From assembly GCA_031400505.1 (NCBI GenBank), contig JANNPZ010000003.1, positions 16,620 through 80,619 on the forward strand: a stretch of DNA of 64,000 nucleotides, given 5' to 3'. Under the pieces are notes generated by a model. That model searched no databases. It worked only from the letters and a program-made list of their open reading frames with translations, and was not told where the DNA came from. The position numbers were made by a program, and so were the translations under genes. Shown piece after piece: positions 7,142 to 15,374 of this stretch (position 1 is the stretch's first letter; the number at the start of each line of letters is the position of its first letter). Source of the DNA: JAIYDJ01 sp031400505. GTDB taxonomy: Bacteria; Pseudomonadota; Alphaproteobacteria; Rhodobacterales; Rhodobacteraceae.

Positions 7142-8530
7142 ATGACGTCTTTGAACATTCCTGGCACGTTCGGGGTCGAACGCACCGATTGGGTGCGGTT
7201 GCGCACGCTGATTGCTTTGCGGTGGATGGCGGTTGCGGGACAGCTATTGGCAATCCTCGTCGGCGACCAGTTGATCGGTTTGCAACTGCCGCTGGGCTTG
7301 TGTCTGCTGGCGGTCGGCGCATCGATCATCGCCAACCTGATCGCAACATTCATGTTTCCGGTGAACCGACGTCTGTTGGAAACCGAAGCGATGCTGACAT
7401 TGCTGTTCGATCTGTCTCAATTGTCGTTCCTGCTTTATCTTACCGGTGGTTTGACCAATCCCTTTGCCCTGCTGATCCTTGCGCCCGTCACCATTTCCGC
7501 CTCTGCCCTGCGTTTGCGCACAACACTTCTGCTGGGCGTTGTGGCGATTTTCCTTGTGACCGTCGCTGCCCTGATGAAGGTGCCGCTGCGGCTCTTGGAC
7601 GGCACCGTTCTGTCGGTGCCACCGTTGTTCGAATTCGGCTTCTGGTTGTCGATTGTTATCGGCATCGTGTTTCTGGGTGTCTATTCGCGCCGGGTTGCGA
7701 CGGAAATCCGCACCATGTCTGATGCGTTGCTGGCCACGCAAATGGCGCTGGCTCGTGAACAGAAGCTGACCGATCTGGGGGGGGTCGTCGCCGCCGCCGC
7801 GCATGAGTTGGGAACCCCGCTTGCGACCATCAAACTGGTCAGTACCGAAATGGTTGACGAATTGTCGGCCTGGCCCGGTCTGCAAGACGACGCCCGCCTG
7901 ATCCGGGAACAAGCTGATCGGTGCCGGGATATTCTGCGCTCGATGGGGCGGGCCGGCAAAGACGATCTGCACATGCGAAAGGCCCCTCTTGCTGCCATTT
8001 TGGCCGAGGCAGCAGAACCGCATCGCGCGCGGGGAAAGACGCTGGTTTTTACAGACATCGAAGATCCCAAAGGCACATCCCGAGCCGCCGAGATCCTGCG
8101 GCGTCCCGAATTGATCCATGGTTTGCGCAACCTTATCCAGAATGCGGTGGATTTCGCGCAAAGAACTGTCTGGGTTGATGCCAAATGGAGTGACGCCCAT
8201 GTCACGATCAGGATTGTCGATGACGGCGAAGGTTTTGCCCCGCAGATGATCGGGCGGATCGGCGATCCGTTCTTGCGTTTTCGCCGAGCGCAACAGGATC
8301 TGGACCGGCGTCCGGACTACGAAGGCATGGGGCTTGGTTTGTTCATTGCCAAGACTTTGCTGGAACGCACCGGGGCGGAGCTTACCTTTGCCAATGCAGT
8401 CGATCCATTCCTGAAATCCGGCGATCGGCATGAACGCTGTGGTGCAGTCGTCGAGGTTTCCTGGCCTCGTGCCGCACTTTTGGCACCTGCAGACGCTGGT
8501 CAGGGGCAGAATGCGCAGATCGTAATCTGA
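7142..8530 (+). CDS. regB: Redox sensor histidine kinase RegB (PrrB/ActS)
   Basis: RegB is a membrane kinase that senses quinone pool redox state and phosphorylates RegA. Seen in sequence: 462 residues from ATG 7142; six hydrophobic segments within residues 22-182; the quinone-binding box GGLTNPF at 102-108; phospho-acceptor His221 in AAAHELGTPL; the redox-active Cys261 in ADRCRDIL, 40 residues after the His as in R. capsulatus (His225/Cys265); and N, G1 and G2 boxes of the HATPase domain (NLIQNAVDFA, DDGEGF, GMGLGLFIA). It is divergent from senC with 94 bases between starts, so the two promoters overlap. A GTG/ATG start further upstream (7076) is possible but would overlap senC's promoter. 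Confidence 0.97.
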   Translation: MTSLNIPGTFGVERTDWVRLRTLIALRWMAVAGQLLAILVGDQLIGLQLPLGLCLLAVGASIIANLIATFMFPVNRRLLETEAMLTLLFDLSQLSFLLYLTGGLTNPFALLILAPVTISASALRLRTTLLLGVVAIFLVTVAALMKVPLRLLDGTVLSVPPLFEFGFWLSIVIGIVFLGVYSRRVATEIRTMSDALLATQMALAREQKLTDLGGVVAAAAHELGTPLATIKLVSTEMVDELSAWPGLQDDARLIREQADRCRDILRSMGRAGKDDLHMRKAPLAAILAEAAEPHRARGKTLVFTDIEDPKGTSRAAEILRRPELIHGLRNLIQNAVDFAQRTVWVDAKWSDAHVTIRIVDDGEGFAPQMIGRIGDPFLRFRRAQQDLDRRPDYEGMGLGLFIAKTLLERTGAELTFANAVDPFLKSGDRHERCGAVVEVSWPRAALLAPADAGQGQNAQIVI

Positions 8531-8585
8531 TCAGACGTCATTCTTGCCACAAATTTGACTAGTTTTCTTGCACTCTCGCAAAGGA

Positions 8586-8600
8586 TTAACACCTTATTAA
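8586..8600 (+). promoter_or_regulatory. Perfect CtrA-type box upstream of divL-like gene
   Basis: The sequence TTAACACCTTATTAA is TTAA, seven bases, TTAA, and the next base is C, which is the full consensus of the master cell-cycle regulator CtrA (TTAA-N7-TTAAC). It lies 47 bases before the ATG of the divL-like gene, in the only intergenic gap upstream of that operon. That CtrA binds here is inference. Confidence 0.65.
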
Positions 8601-8647
8601 CGAACTCGTCTTCAAGTTGCGAAGGGACGTAGCAAAGCGAGCGGCGC

Positions 8648-10222
8648 ATGCAGATCGACTGGATAATGTCGGTGGGAATCGTTCTGACCTCCATTCTGGC
8701 GGCGGCGGGGGGTCTTTTGGTGGTTTCTGCCCTTCCAGGGGGCAAAGCGGGGCAGGCTGGCAGCATCTTTGCTGAAACCGGGCAAGGGACAGTGTTCCTG
8801 TTTGATGGTGACGTCCTGATCGATGCGACACCGGGTGCAAGGGCGTTGCTGGCAATCAGCCACAACCGCGGCGCGCCTTGGGCAAAACTGATGGCCTATC
8901 TTGCGCCGCATTTTCCGGATCTTGAGCAAAAGCTGCTTCGCCTCTCCCAAGAAGGTTCGATCATCCTCACCTCTGCACCGGATTTCGGGCAACCCTTCAT
9001 TTTGCATGCGGAACATCGGGGTGGCCTGGCGCGTTTGGTGTTGCGCGATCCCGATGCCAAAGACATCGCGCCCGGACATGATCCGATGACCCAGCGCGCA
9101 TTGAACGAAGAATTGGACCTGTTGCGGAAAACCGTGGCCATAGCCCCGGTCCTGATGTGGCGCGAGCGTGACGACGCCGAGGTGGTCTGGGCGAATGCGG
9201 CCTACATGTCGCGCGTGGCAGAACAACTCGCCCCGGGAAAAGATCTGTGCTGGCCGCTGCCCCGGCTCTTCGACCGAACGGCGGCAACGCAAGGGGCCAC
9301 AGGCCAACGTCAGCGACTGGCGCTGCCGAGCGGTGCCGCCGCGTGGTTCGAATTGGTCAGTTTTGCCGAAGGCACGGGCCGGCTGGTGTTTGCCGTGCCA
9401 AACGACGCTGCCGTTCAGGCAGAAGGCGCGTTGCGCGACTTCATGCAGACTTTGACCAAGACATTTGCGCATCTTCCGATCGGCCTCGCGATTTTCGATC
9501 AGGCGCGACAGCTGCAGTTGTTCAATCCTGCTTTGCTGGACCTGACGGGTTTGCCTGTCGACTTTTTGTCGATGCGACCGTCCTTGCTGTCGGTTCTGGA
9601 CGCAATGCGCGACCGGGCAATGATCCCCGAACCCAAGGACTATCGCAACTGGCGCCGCCAGATGATCGACATGGAAAGGGCCGCTGCATCAGGCATCTAT
9701 GAAGAAACATGGAGCCTGCCAGGTGGTCAGACCTATCGCGTTATCGGGCGGCCTCACCCGAATGGCGCGATTGCGCTGATGATCGAAGACATCTCGAACG
9801 AAATGTTGCGCACCCGGCGCTATCGGGCCGATCTGGAGCTGGGGCAATCGGTTGTTGACGAAATCGACGAGGCCATTGCCGTCTTTTCAGAGGCGGGGGT
9901 GCTTGTCATGTCGAACGCCGCCTATGCCGGAACCTGGGGGCACGACCCCGCTGCAGGTCTGGGCGAAAGTAGCGTTCGCAGCCTGTGCAACCATTGGCGC
10001 GCCCTGAGCGCGCCCAGCCCGATCTGGAACGAGATCGAAGATTTCGCGGCAAATCCGAAGGATCGCCGCGCCTGGTCTGCCGAAGTGCGGCTGCTGGATG
10101 GCCGGTTGCTTGACTGCCGCATTGCGCCTTTGGCAGGTGGGGCCACGCTCGCAACTTTCCGGACCGCCCGGTCCGGAGAAGTCGCGCCACCAAGGATCGC
10201 CAGTGCCCTGAAAAGCGCCTGA
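8648..10222 (+). CDS. divL: PAS-domain signalling protein, kinase-less DivL-like
   Basis: A 524-residue protein with an N-terminal membrane segment (residues 6-29) and three PAS-like regions: about 160-250 (APVLMWRERDDAEVVWANAAY), 265-385 (FAHLPIGLAIFDQARQLQLFNPAL) and 400-470 (EIDEAIAVFSEAGVLVMSNAAY). No phospho-acceptor helix or HATPase domain follows. Family knowledge: Caulobacter DivL controls the CckA-ChpT-CtrA relay through its PAS domains, and Rhodobacterales DivL lacks the ATPase part. The identification rests on domain order, length, the operon with tsaE, and the CtrA box in its promoter; a different PAS protein remains possible. It heads a seven-gene operon ending in trxA. Confidence 0.65.
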   Translation: MQIDWIMSVGIVLTSILAAAGGLLVVSALPGGKAGQAGSIFAETGQGTVFLFDGDVLIDATPGARALLAISHNRGAPWAKLMAYLAPHFPDLEQKLLRLSQEGSIILTSAPDFGQPFILHAEHRGGLARLVLRDPDAKDIAPGHDPMTQRALNEELDLLRKTVAIAPVLMWRERDDAEVVWANAAYMSRVAEQLAPGKDLCWPLPRLFDRTAATQGATGQRQRLALPSGAAAWFELVSFAEGTGRLVFAVPNDAAVQAEGALRDFMQTLTKTFAHLPIGLAIFDQARQLQLFNPALLDLTGLPVDFLSMRPSLLSVLDAMRDRAMIPEPKDYRNWRRQMIDMERAAASGIYEETWSLPGGQTYRVIGRPHPNGAIALMIEDISNEMLRTRRYRADLELGQSVVDEIDEAIAVFSEAGVLVMSNAAYAGTWGHDPAAGLGESSVRSLCNHWRALSAPSPIWNEIEDFAANPKDRRAWSAEVRLLDGRLLDCRIAPLAGGATLATFRTARSGEVAPPRIASALKSA

Positions 10223-10275
10223 GCAAACATGTGACCGGACCTTGCGGCGGCGCGGGCGCGCGGTAGTGTCGGCGC

Positions 10276-10734
10276 ATGATGGTATCGACCTTTCTTGCCG
10301 ATGACGCCGCGACCGACCGCCTCGCGGCCTGGCTTGCTCCACGTCTGCGGGCAGGTGATGCCGTATTGCTGCACGGGCCAGTTGGTGCAGGAAAGTCGCA
10401 CTTTGCCCGCGCTTTCATCCGGGCACGTTTGGGCCGGATGGAAGAGGTTCCGTCGCCCAGCTTTACCCTTGTCCAGGTCTATGACGACGGCGACACCGAA
10501 ATCTGGCATGCCGATCTGTATCGTTTGTCGCGGCCGGATGACGTGCTGGAACTGGGCCTGATCGATGCCTTTGACACGGCGATCTGCCTGGTCGAATGGC
10601 CAGACAGACTTGGCCCACTGATCCCGCCTGATGCGTTGCATCTGTCCCTTTCGGCCTTGCGCGATGGTCGCGTCGCTCAACTGAAGGGAGGGCGGTCAAC
10701 CGTTCTGACTGATTTGCCGGAAAACATGCCTTGA
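10276..10734 (+). CDS. tsaE: tRNA t6A biosynthesis ATPase TsaE
   Basis: TsaE (YjeE) is the ATPase of the TsaB-TsaD-TsaE complex, which makes threonylcarbamoyladenosine at position 37 of ANN-decoding tRNAs. Seen in sequence: 152 residues, typical length; Walker A GPVGAGKS at 34-41; SPSFTLVQVY and the Walker B-like HADLYRL; and EWPDRLG near the C-terminus. Ribosome binding site is weak and the start is ATGATG at 10276. The stop overlaps the TTG start of the next gene, so the two are translationally coupled. Confidence 0.95.
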   Translation: MMVSTFLADDAATDRLAAWLAPRLRAGDAVLLHGPVGAGKSHFARAFIRARLGRMEEVPSPSFTLVQVYDDGDTEIWHADLYRLSRPDDVLELGLIDAFDTAICLVEWPDRLGPLIPPDALHLSLSALRDGRVAQLKGGRSTVLTDLPENMP

Positions 10735-11756
10735 CCCTGCGCGCGCGTCAAAAACACCTGTTTCTTGCCGCGCAGGGTTGGGGCGATGCAGCATGCGAAA
10801 TGCTCGCGGGGGACGCATCCGACCGCAGCTATGATCGTCTGACCCGCGCCGGAAAGACCGCCGTGCTGATGAACGCGCCACCGCGGCAAGGTAACAGCCC
10901 GGGGCAAGGTGACGATCCGGGGCAGTTCGTTGCCGTCGCCACGCATCTGCGGCGGCTTGGCTTGTCTGCGCCAACGATCCTTGCGCAAGACCTTGTCGGC
11001 GGTTTCTTGTTGCTTGAAGACTTGGGCGACGCCTTGTTTGCCCGAGTGATCACACAGGATCCCGCAACAGAGGGTGAGTTGTACCGGGCCGCCGTGGATG
11101 TTCTGGTTCATCTGCAGGGAAATCCGGTTCTGGCCGGATTGCCCGATCCGACCGCCGCGGACTGGTCGGTTGCCGCGGCCTTTGCGCTGGACTGGTACCG
11201 GTTTGCGGCAACGGGCGACCGCATCGACACGACCCGGTTTCAGAACGCCCTGACGCGGGCCCTGACGCAGGCCGCAGACGGTCCGCGCGTCATGATCCTG
11301 CGCGATTATCATGCGGAAAATCTGCTGTGGTTGCCGGACCGCGACCGGTTGGCACGGGTTGGTTTGCTTGACTTCCAACTCGCGCAGGGTGGGCAGCCGG
11401 GCTATGATCTGGTGTCGCTGCTGCAAGACGCGCGACGCGACGTGCAGTTGCAAACCGAGGAGGAGATGATCCATCACTTTGCCGCAGCCATCGGCCAACC
11501 GGAGCCCGCGTTGCGCCGCAGCTATGCCGTGCTTGGCGCGCAAAGGGCGCTTCGCATCCTGGGTGTGTTCGCGCGGCTGTGCCTGGTGGTGGGCAAACCC
11601 GGATATCTGCCGCTGCTGCCTCGGGTCTGGGGCCATTTGCAGCGCAACCTGGCCCAACCGGGGCTTGAAGAGGTGGCAGTAGCCTGTGCCGCATTGCCGC
11701 CCCCCACACCCCAGACCCTGCAACGGATCGAGGCGCAATGCGGCACTTTCCGCTGA
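10731..11756 (+). CDS. amgK: Anomeric MurNAc/GlcNAc kinase AmgK
   Basis: AmgK phosphorylates the anomeric carbon of N-acetylmuramate and N-acetylglucosamine, the first step of the peptidoglycan recycling bypass known from Pseudomonas and Caulobacter. Seen in sequence: 341 residues with an aminoglycoside phosphotransferase fold; GDASDRSYDRL at the N-terminal lobe; the catalytic loop LRDYHAENLLWL and the metal-binding LLDFQLAQ. The start is TTG at 10731, overlapping the tsaE stop by four bases. The next gene is MurU, the second enzyme of the same bypass, which supports this reading over a generic phosphotransferase. Confidence 0.85.
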   Translation: MTLRARQKHLFLAAQGWGDAACEMLAGDASDRSYDRLTRAGKTAVLMNAPPRQGNSPGQGDDPGQFVAVATHLRRLGLSAPTILAQDLVGGFLLLEDLGDALFARVITQDPATEGELYRAAVDVLVHLQGNPVLAGLPDPTAADWSVAAAFALDWYRFAATGDRIDTTRFQNALTRALTQAADGPRVMILRDYHAENLLWLPDRDRLARVGLLDFQLAQGGQPGYDLVSLLQDARRDVQLQTEEEMIHHFAAAIGQPEPALRRSYAVLGAQRALRILGVFARLCLVVGKPGYLPLLPRVWGHLQRNLAQPGLEEVAVACAALPPPTPQTLQRIEAQCGTFR

Positions 11757-12427
11757 TGCTGTTCGCGGCGGGGTTTGGCACTCGGATGGGTGCATTGACC
11801 GCCGATCGCCCAAAGCCGTTGATCACGGTGGCGGGCCGCGCCCTGATAGACCATGCATGGGATATTGCCGATACTGCGGGGGCCGCACCAAGGGTCGTCA
11901 ACCTGCACTACCGGGGCGAACAGATTGCGCAGCATCTGGCCGGACGCGAGGTTATCTTGTCGTGGGAAGGCGACACGATACTGGAAACCGGAGGAGGGCT
12001 GCGTGCCGCTTTGCCGGTTTTGGGGTCGGGGCCCGTGATGACGCTGAATACTGATGCCGTCTGGACTGGTCAGAATCCGTTGATCGAACTGTCCGCGGCA
12101 TGGGATGATCACGCGATGGACGGGCTTTTGTTGGTGTTGCCGGCCAGACAAGCGCGCGGTCATTCCGGCAGTGGAGACTTCCTGGTGGACCAAGCGGGTC
12201 GGCTGCGCCGCGCCAACGGTGCACCCGGGATGGTGTACCTCGGGGCGCAAATCCTGCGGACGCATGACTTGTCCGCGATTGAAGACAAGGTTTTTTCGCT
12301 GAACCGGATTTGGGATCGGATGATTGCCGCCGGACGGGCCTACGGCGTGATCCACAGGGGCGGTTGGTGCGATGTCGGACGGCCGGACGGTATTGAAGAG
12401 GCCGAGGCGATGCTCGCCGATGTTTGA
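11738..12427 (+). CDS. murU: N-acetylmuramate-1-phosphate uridylyltransferase MurU
   Basis: MurU joins MurNAc-1-phosphate with UTP to give UDP-MurNAc, feeding recycled sugar back to wall synthesis and bypassing the fosfomycin-sensitive MurA step. Seen in sequence: 229 residues, the nucleotide-binding signature LFAAGFGTRMGALTADRPKPL at residues 8-28, the acidic metal site LNTDAVW, and the C-terminal W-D-V-G-R ending typical of the family. The gene overlaps the end of amgK by 19 bases and the start of addB by 8, so the whole block is one transcript. Confidence 0.9.
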   Translation: MRHFPLMLFAAGFGTRMGALTADRPKPLITVAGRALIDHAWDIADTAGAAPRVVNLHYRGEQIAQHLAGREVILSWEGDTILETGGGLRAALPVLGSGPVMTLNTDAVWTGQNPLIELSAAWDDHAMDGLLLVLPARQARGHSGSGDFLVDQAGRLRRANGAPGMVYLGAQILRTHDLSAIEDKVFSLNRIWDRMIAAGRAYGVIHRGGWCDVGRPDGIEEAEAMLADV

Positions 12428-15374
12428 TCCCGTCTTGCATCCAAGGGTGTTTCAACTGCCCTGCGGTGTCGACTTTGCCGCCAGCTTTGTCTCCGGGCTG
12501 AACGCCCGTTTGCAAGGCCAGCCACCAGAGGCCGCCGCGCGGGTGCAGGTTTACCTCAACTCCAGTCGGATGCGCCGGCGTGTGACGGATGTGCTGACCG
12601 CCAGCGGCGCGCGGTTTTTGCCGCGTTTGCGTCTTGTGACCGATCTTGCCCGGGACGCGGTGTTGAACGATCTTCCCGCAGCCGCCCCACCGCTGCGACG
12701 GCGGCTGGAACTGGCGCAACTGATCGCGGGGTTGATTGCTGCACAGCCGGGGATCGCGCCACGCGCGGCGCTTTTCGATCTGGCAGACAGTCTGGCCACT
12801 CTGATGGACGAGATGGGTGGCGAAGGCGTGTCACCCGCCACGATCGCGGCACTGGACGTGTCGCGCCATTCCGAACACTGGGCGCGGACCCAGACCTTTT
12901 TGTCGATCATCGCGCCGTTTTTTGACCAAAGCCCTGCTCAGGACGATAGCGCCCGCCAGCGGGTCGCAGCTTTGCGGCTGACCGCGCAGTGGCAGGACAC
13001 CCCTCCCGAAGGGCCGGTGATCGTGGCGGGCTCTACCGGGTCGCGGGGGGCCACGGCGCTGTTGATGCAGGCGGTGGCGCGGTTGCCGCAGGGGGCGGTG
13101 GTTCTTCCCGGGTATGATGCGGGGATGCCGGGCACAGTCTGGCGGGCGCTGGACAATGCGCTGACGGGCGAAGATCACCCGCAGTACCGTTTTCACCGAT
13201 TGCTGACCGAACTGGGGCTGACCCCGGATCAGGTTGCGCCATGGGCAAGTGATCGCGAACCAGATCCCGATCGCAACCGGCTGATTTCGCTGTCATTGCG
13301 GCCAGCGCCTGTCACCGATCAGTGGCGGGTCGAGGGGCCCCGCCTGCCTGATCTGCGCCAAGCGACGGTGGCGATGACCCTTATCGATGCACCCTCGCCG
13401 CGCAGCGAAGCGCTGGCGATTGCCTTGTTGCTGCGCCAAGCGGCCGAGGACGGCATTCGCGCAGCTTTGATCACGCCCGACCGCACCCTGACACGGCAGG
13501 TTTCTGCGGCACTGGACCGTTTCGGCATCCTGCCCGATGACAGTGCAGGACGACCACTGGCGCTGTCGGCGCCGGGGCGGTTGTTGCGCCATGTCGTGGG
13601 GTTGATGGGGCAACGAATGCCGGTCGATGCGCTGCTGGTGCTGCTGAAGCATCCGCTGGTCGGAACCGGGGGCGACCGGGGCACCCATTTGCGGCTGACG
13701 AGAGACCTCGAGCTGACGCTGCGCCAAAGTGGCCCTGCGTTCCCGGATGCGGCCATGCTGTTGGCCTGGGCCGACGCCCGCGGGCAGGCATACTGGGCAG
13801 AACGCCTCGTGGCAGCGCTTGGCGGGTTGCAGACCGTTGGTGCGCGCGCGCTGGCCGATCACGTCGCCCATCACGGCGCAGTGGTTGCGGCGCTTGCAGC
13901 GGGCACTGGCGATACGCCCGGCAGCTTGTGGCGCGAACCGGCGGGCGAAGCGGCGCAGGCGTTGATGTCCGACCTTGCGCGCGAGGCCCGGCATGGCGGC
14001 GTCTTTGCCGCCGCCGAGTATCGCGCCTTGTTCGAGGCGGTGATCGCGGCAGGCGAAGTGCGCGACGCACCACTGGTTCATCCGCTCATCAGCATCTTCG
14101 GCCCCCGCGAGGCGCGCGAGATGGAGGCCGATCTGGTGATCCTCGGCGGATTGACCGACGGCATCTGGCCCGGATTGGGAACCCCGGACCCATGGCTGAA
14201 CCGCAAGATGCGAGCCGATGCAGGGTTGTTGTTGCCGGAACGCCAGATCGGTCTTGCCGCGCATGACTATCAACAAGCTGTCACTGCCCGCCGTGTCGTG
14301 CTGACCCGGTCCCTGCGCAATGCCGAGGCAGAAACCGTTCCGTCGCGTTGGCTGAACCGATTGCTGAACCTGACCGAGGGTTTGCCCGAACAGCACGGGC
14401 CTGAGGCCGTCGCGCAAATGCGGGCGCGCGGCGCGACCTGGCTGGCCATGGCTGACGCGCTGGACAGACCCACGGCCGCCATGCGCACCGATCCGGCTTT
14501 GGTTCGCGCGCCGCGACCTGCCCCGCAACCACCCTTGGCGGCACGGCCCGACAAACTGTCGCTGACCAACATCGCGCGACTGATCCGCGACCCCTATGCG
14601 ATTTACGCCCGCTATGTGCTGCGCCTGCAACCCCTTGACCCGTTGCGGCAAGCCCCGGATGCACGGGATCGCGGGATCGTCATGCATGATGTCTTGCGAC
14701 GCTTTGTTCAGACCCGGCCCGGTTGCGAACCCCGCGAAGATGCGCATCATCGTCTGATGTGCATCGCGGCGCAGACACTGGCCGATCAGGTGCCATTTCC
14801 GGCGGCCCGCGTGCTGTGGTTGGCCAGGCTGGGTCGGGGTGTCGACCATTTCCTGAACCAGGAGGCACAGTGGGGCGGGGTGCCGCTGGTAGTGGAAACC
14901 AAAGGCGAAATTACGCTGAACCCGTTGCACTTTACCTTGTTCGGCACGCCCGACCGCATCGACCGGCTTGCGGATGGGCGGCTTTTGCTGATCGACTACA
15001 AAACCGGGACACCGCCGACGCTGGCCGAACAACGCGCCTTCGAAAAACAACTGATCGCAGCGGCGGCGATGGTGACACGCGGCGGATTTGCCGAGCTTGG
15101 ACCGTCCGATGTCGCCTGGATCAGCTATATCGGCCTTGGGGCGGGCAAGAAATCGGTGTCAACGCGCGTAACGGCCGAATTGCTGGACGAATTCTGGGCC
15201 GGCATGCTGCGGTTGATCGGGCAGTATGGCGACCGTTCGACGGGATATGCCGCGCGTCGTGCGATGTTTCAGGACCGGATCGCCGGGGATTACGACCACC
15301 TCGCCCGCTTTGGCGAATGGCAGATGACAGACCGGGCCATCGGCTTGAAAGTGGGTCCCGATGATCCGGCGTGA
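12420..15374 (+). CDS. addB: Double-strand break repair protein AddB
   Basis: AddB is the second subunit of the AddAB helicase-nuclease, which resects double-strand breaks to load RecA. Seen in sequence: 984 residues from ATG 12420; inactive helicase-like N-terminal half; a C-terminal PD-(D/E)XK nuclease with the catalytic D-Y-K in LLIDYKTG and the following helix. The start at 12420 was chosen because the frame above it overlaps murU; it overlaps murU by 8 bases. The stop overlaps addA by 14. The length fits alphaproteobacterial AddB (about 980-1000). Confidence 0.95.
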   Translation: MFDPVLHPRVFQLPCGVDFAASFVSGLNARLQGQPPEAAARVQVYLNSSRMRRRVTDVLTASGARFLPRLRLVTDLARDAVLNDLPAAAPPLRRRLELAQLIAGLIAAQPGIAPRAALFDLADSLATLMDEMGGEGVSPATIAALDVSRHSEHWARTQTFLSIIAPFFDQSPAQDDSARQRVAALRLTAQWQDTPPEGPVIVAGSTGSRGATALLMQAVARLPQGAVVLPGYDAGMPGTVWRALDNALTGEDHPQYRFHRLLTELGLTPDQVAPWASDREPDPDRNRLISLSLRPAPVTDQWRVEGPRLPDLRQATVAMTLIDAPSPRSEALAIALLLRQAAEDGIRAALITPDRTLTRQVSAALDRFGILPDDSAGRPLALSAPGRLLRHVVGLMGQRMPVDALLVLLKHPLVGTGGDRGTHLRLTRDLELTLRQSGPAFPDAAMLLAWADARGQAYWAERLVAALGGLQTVGARALADHVAHHGAVVAALAAGTGDTPGSLWREPAGEAAQALMSDLAREARHGGVFAAAEYRALFEAVIAAGEVRDAPLVHPLISIFGPREAREMEADLVILGGLTDGIWPGLGTPDPWLNRKMRADAGLLLPERQIGLAAHDYQQAVTARRVVLTRSLRNAEAETVPSRWLNRLLNLTEGLPEQHGPEAVAQMRARGATWLAMADALDRPTAAMRTDPALVRAPRPAPQPPLAARPDKLSLTNIARLIRDPYAIYARYVLRLQPLDPLRQAPDARDRGIVMHDVLRRFVQTRPGCEPREDAHHRLMCIAAQTLADQVPFPAARVLWLARLGRGVDHFLNQEAQWGGVPLVVETKGEITLNPLHFTLFGTPDRIDRLADGRLLLIDYKTGTPPTLAEQRAFEKQLIAAAAMVTRGGFAELGPSDVAWISYIGLGAGKKSVSTRVTAELLDEFWAGMLRLIGQYGDRSTGYAARRAMFQDRIAGDYDHLARFGEWQMTDRAIGLKVGPDDPA

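Noticed and set aside
7244..8431. 395-codon frame opposite regB
   Set aside because: regB on the other strand keeps every kinase motif; this frame shows none.
13293..15050. 585-codon open frame opposite addB
   Set aside because: Antisense shadow of a complete addB with intact nuclease motif; low-complexity Arg/Gln/His composition.
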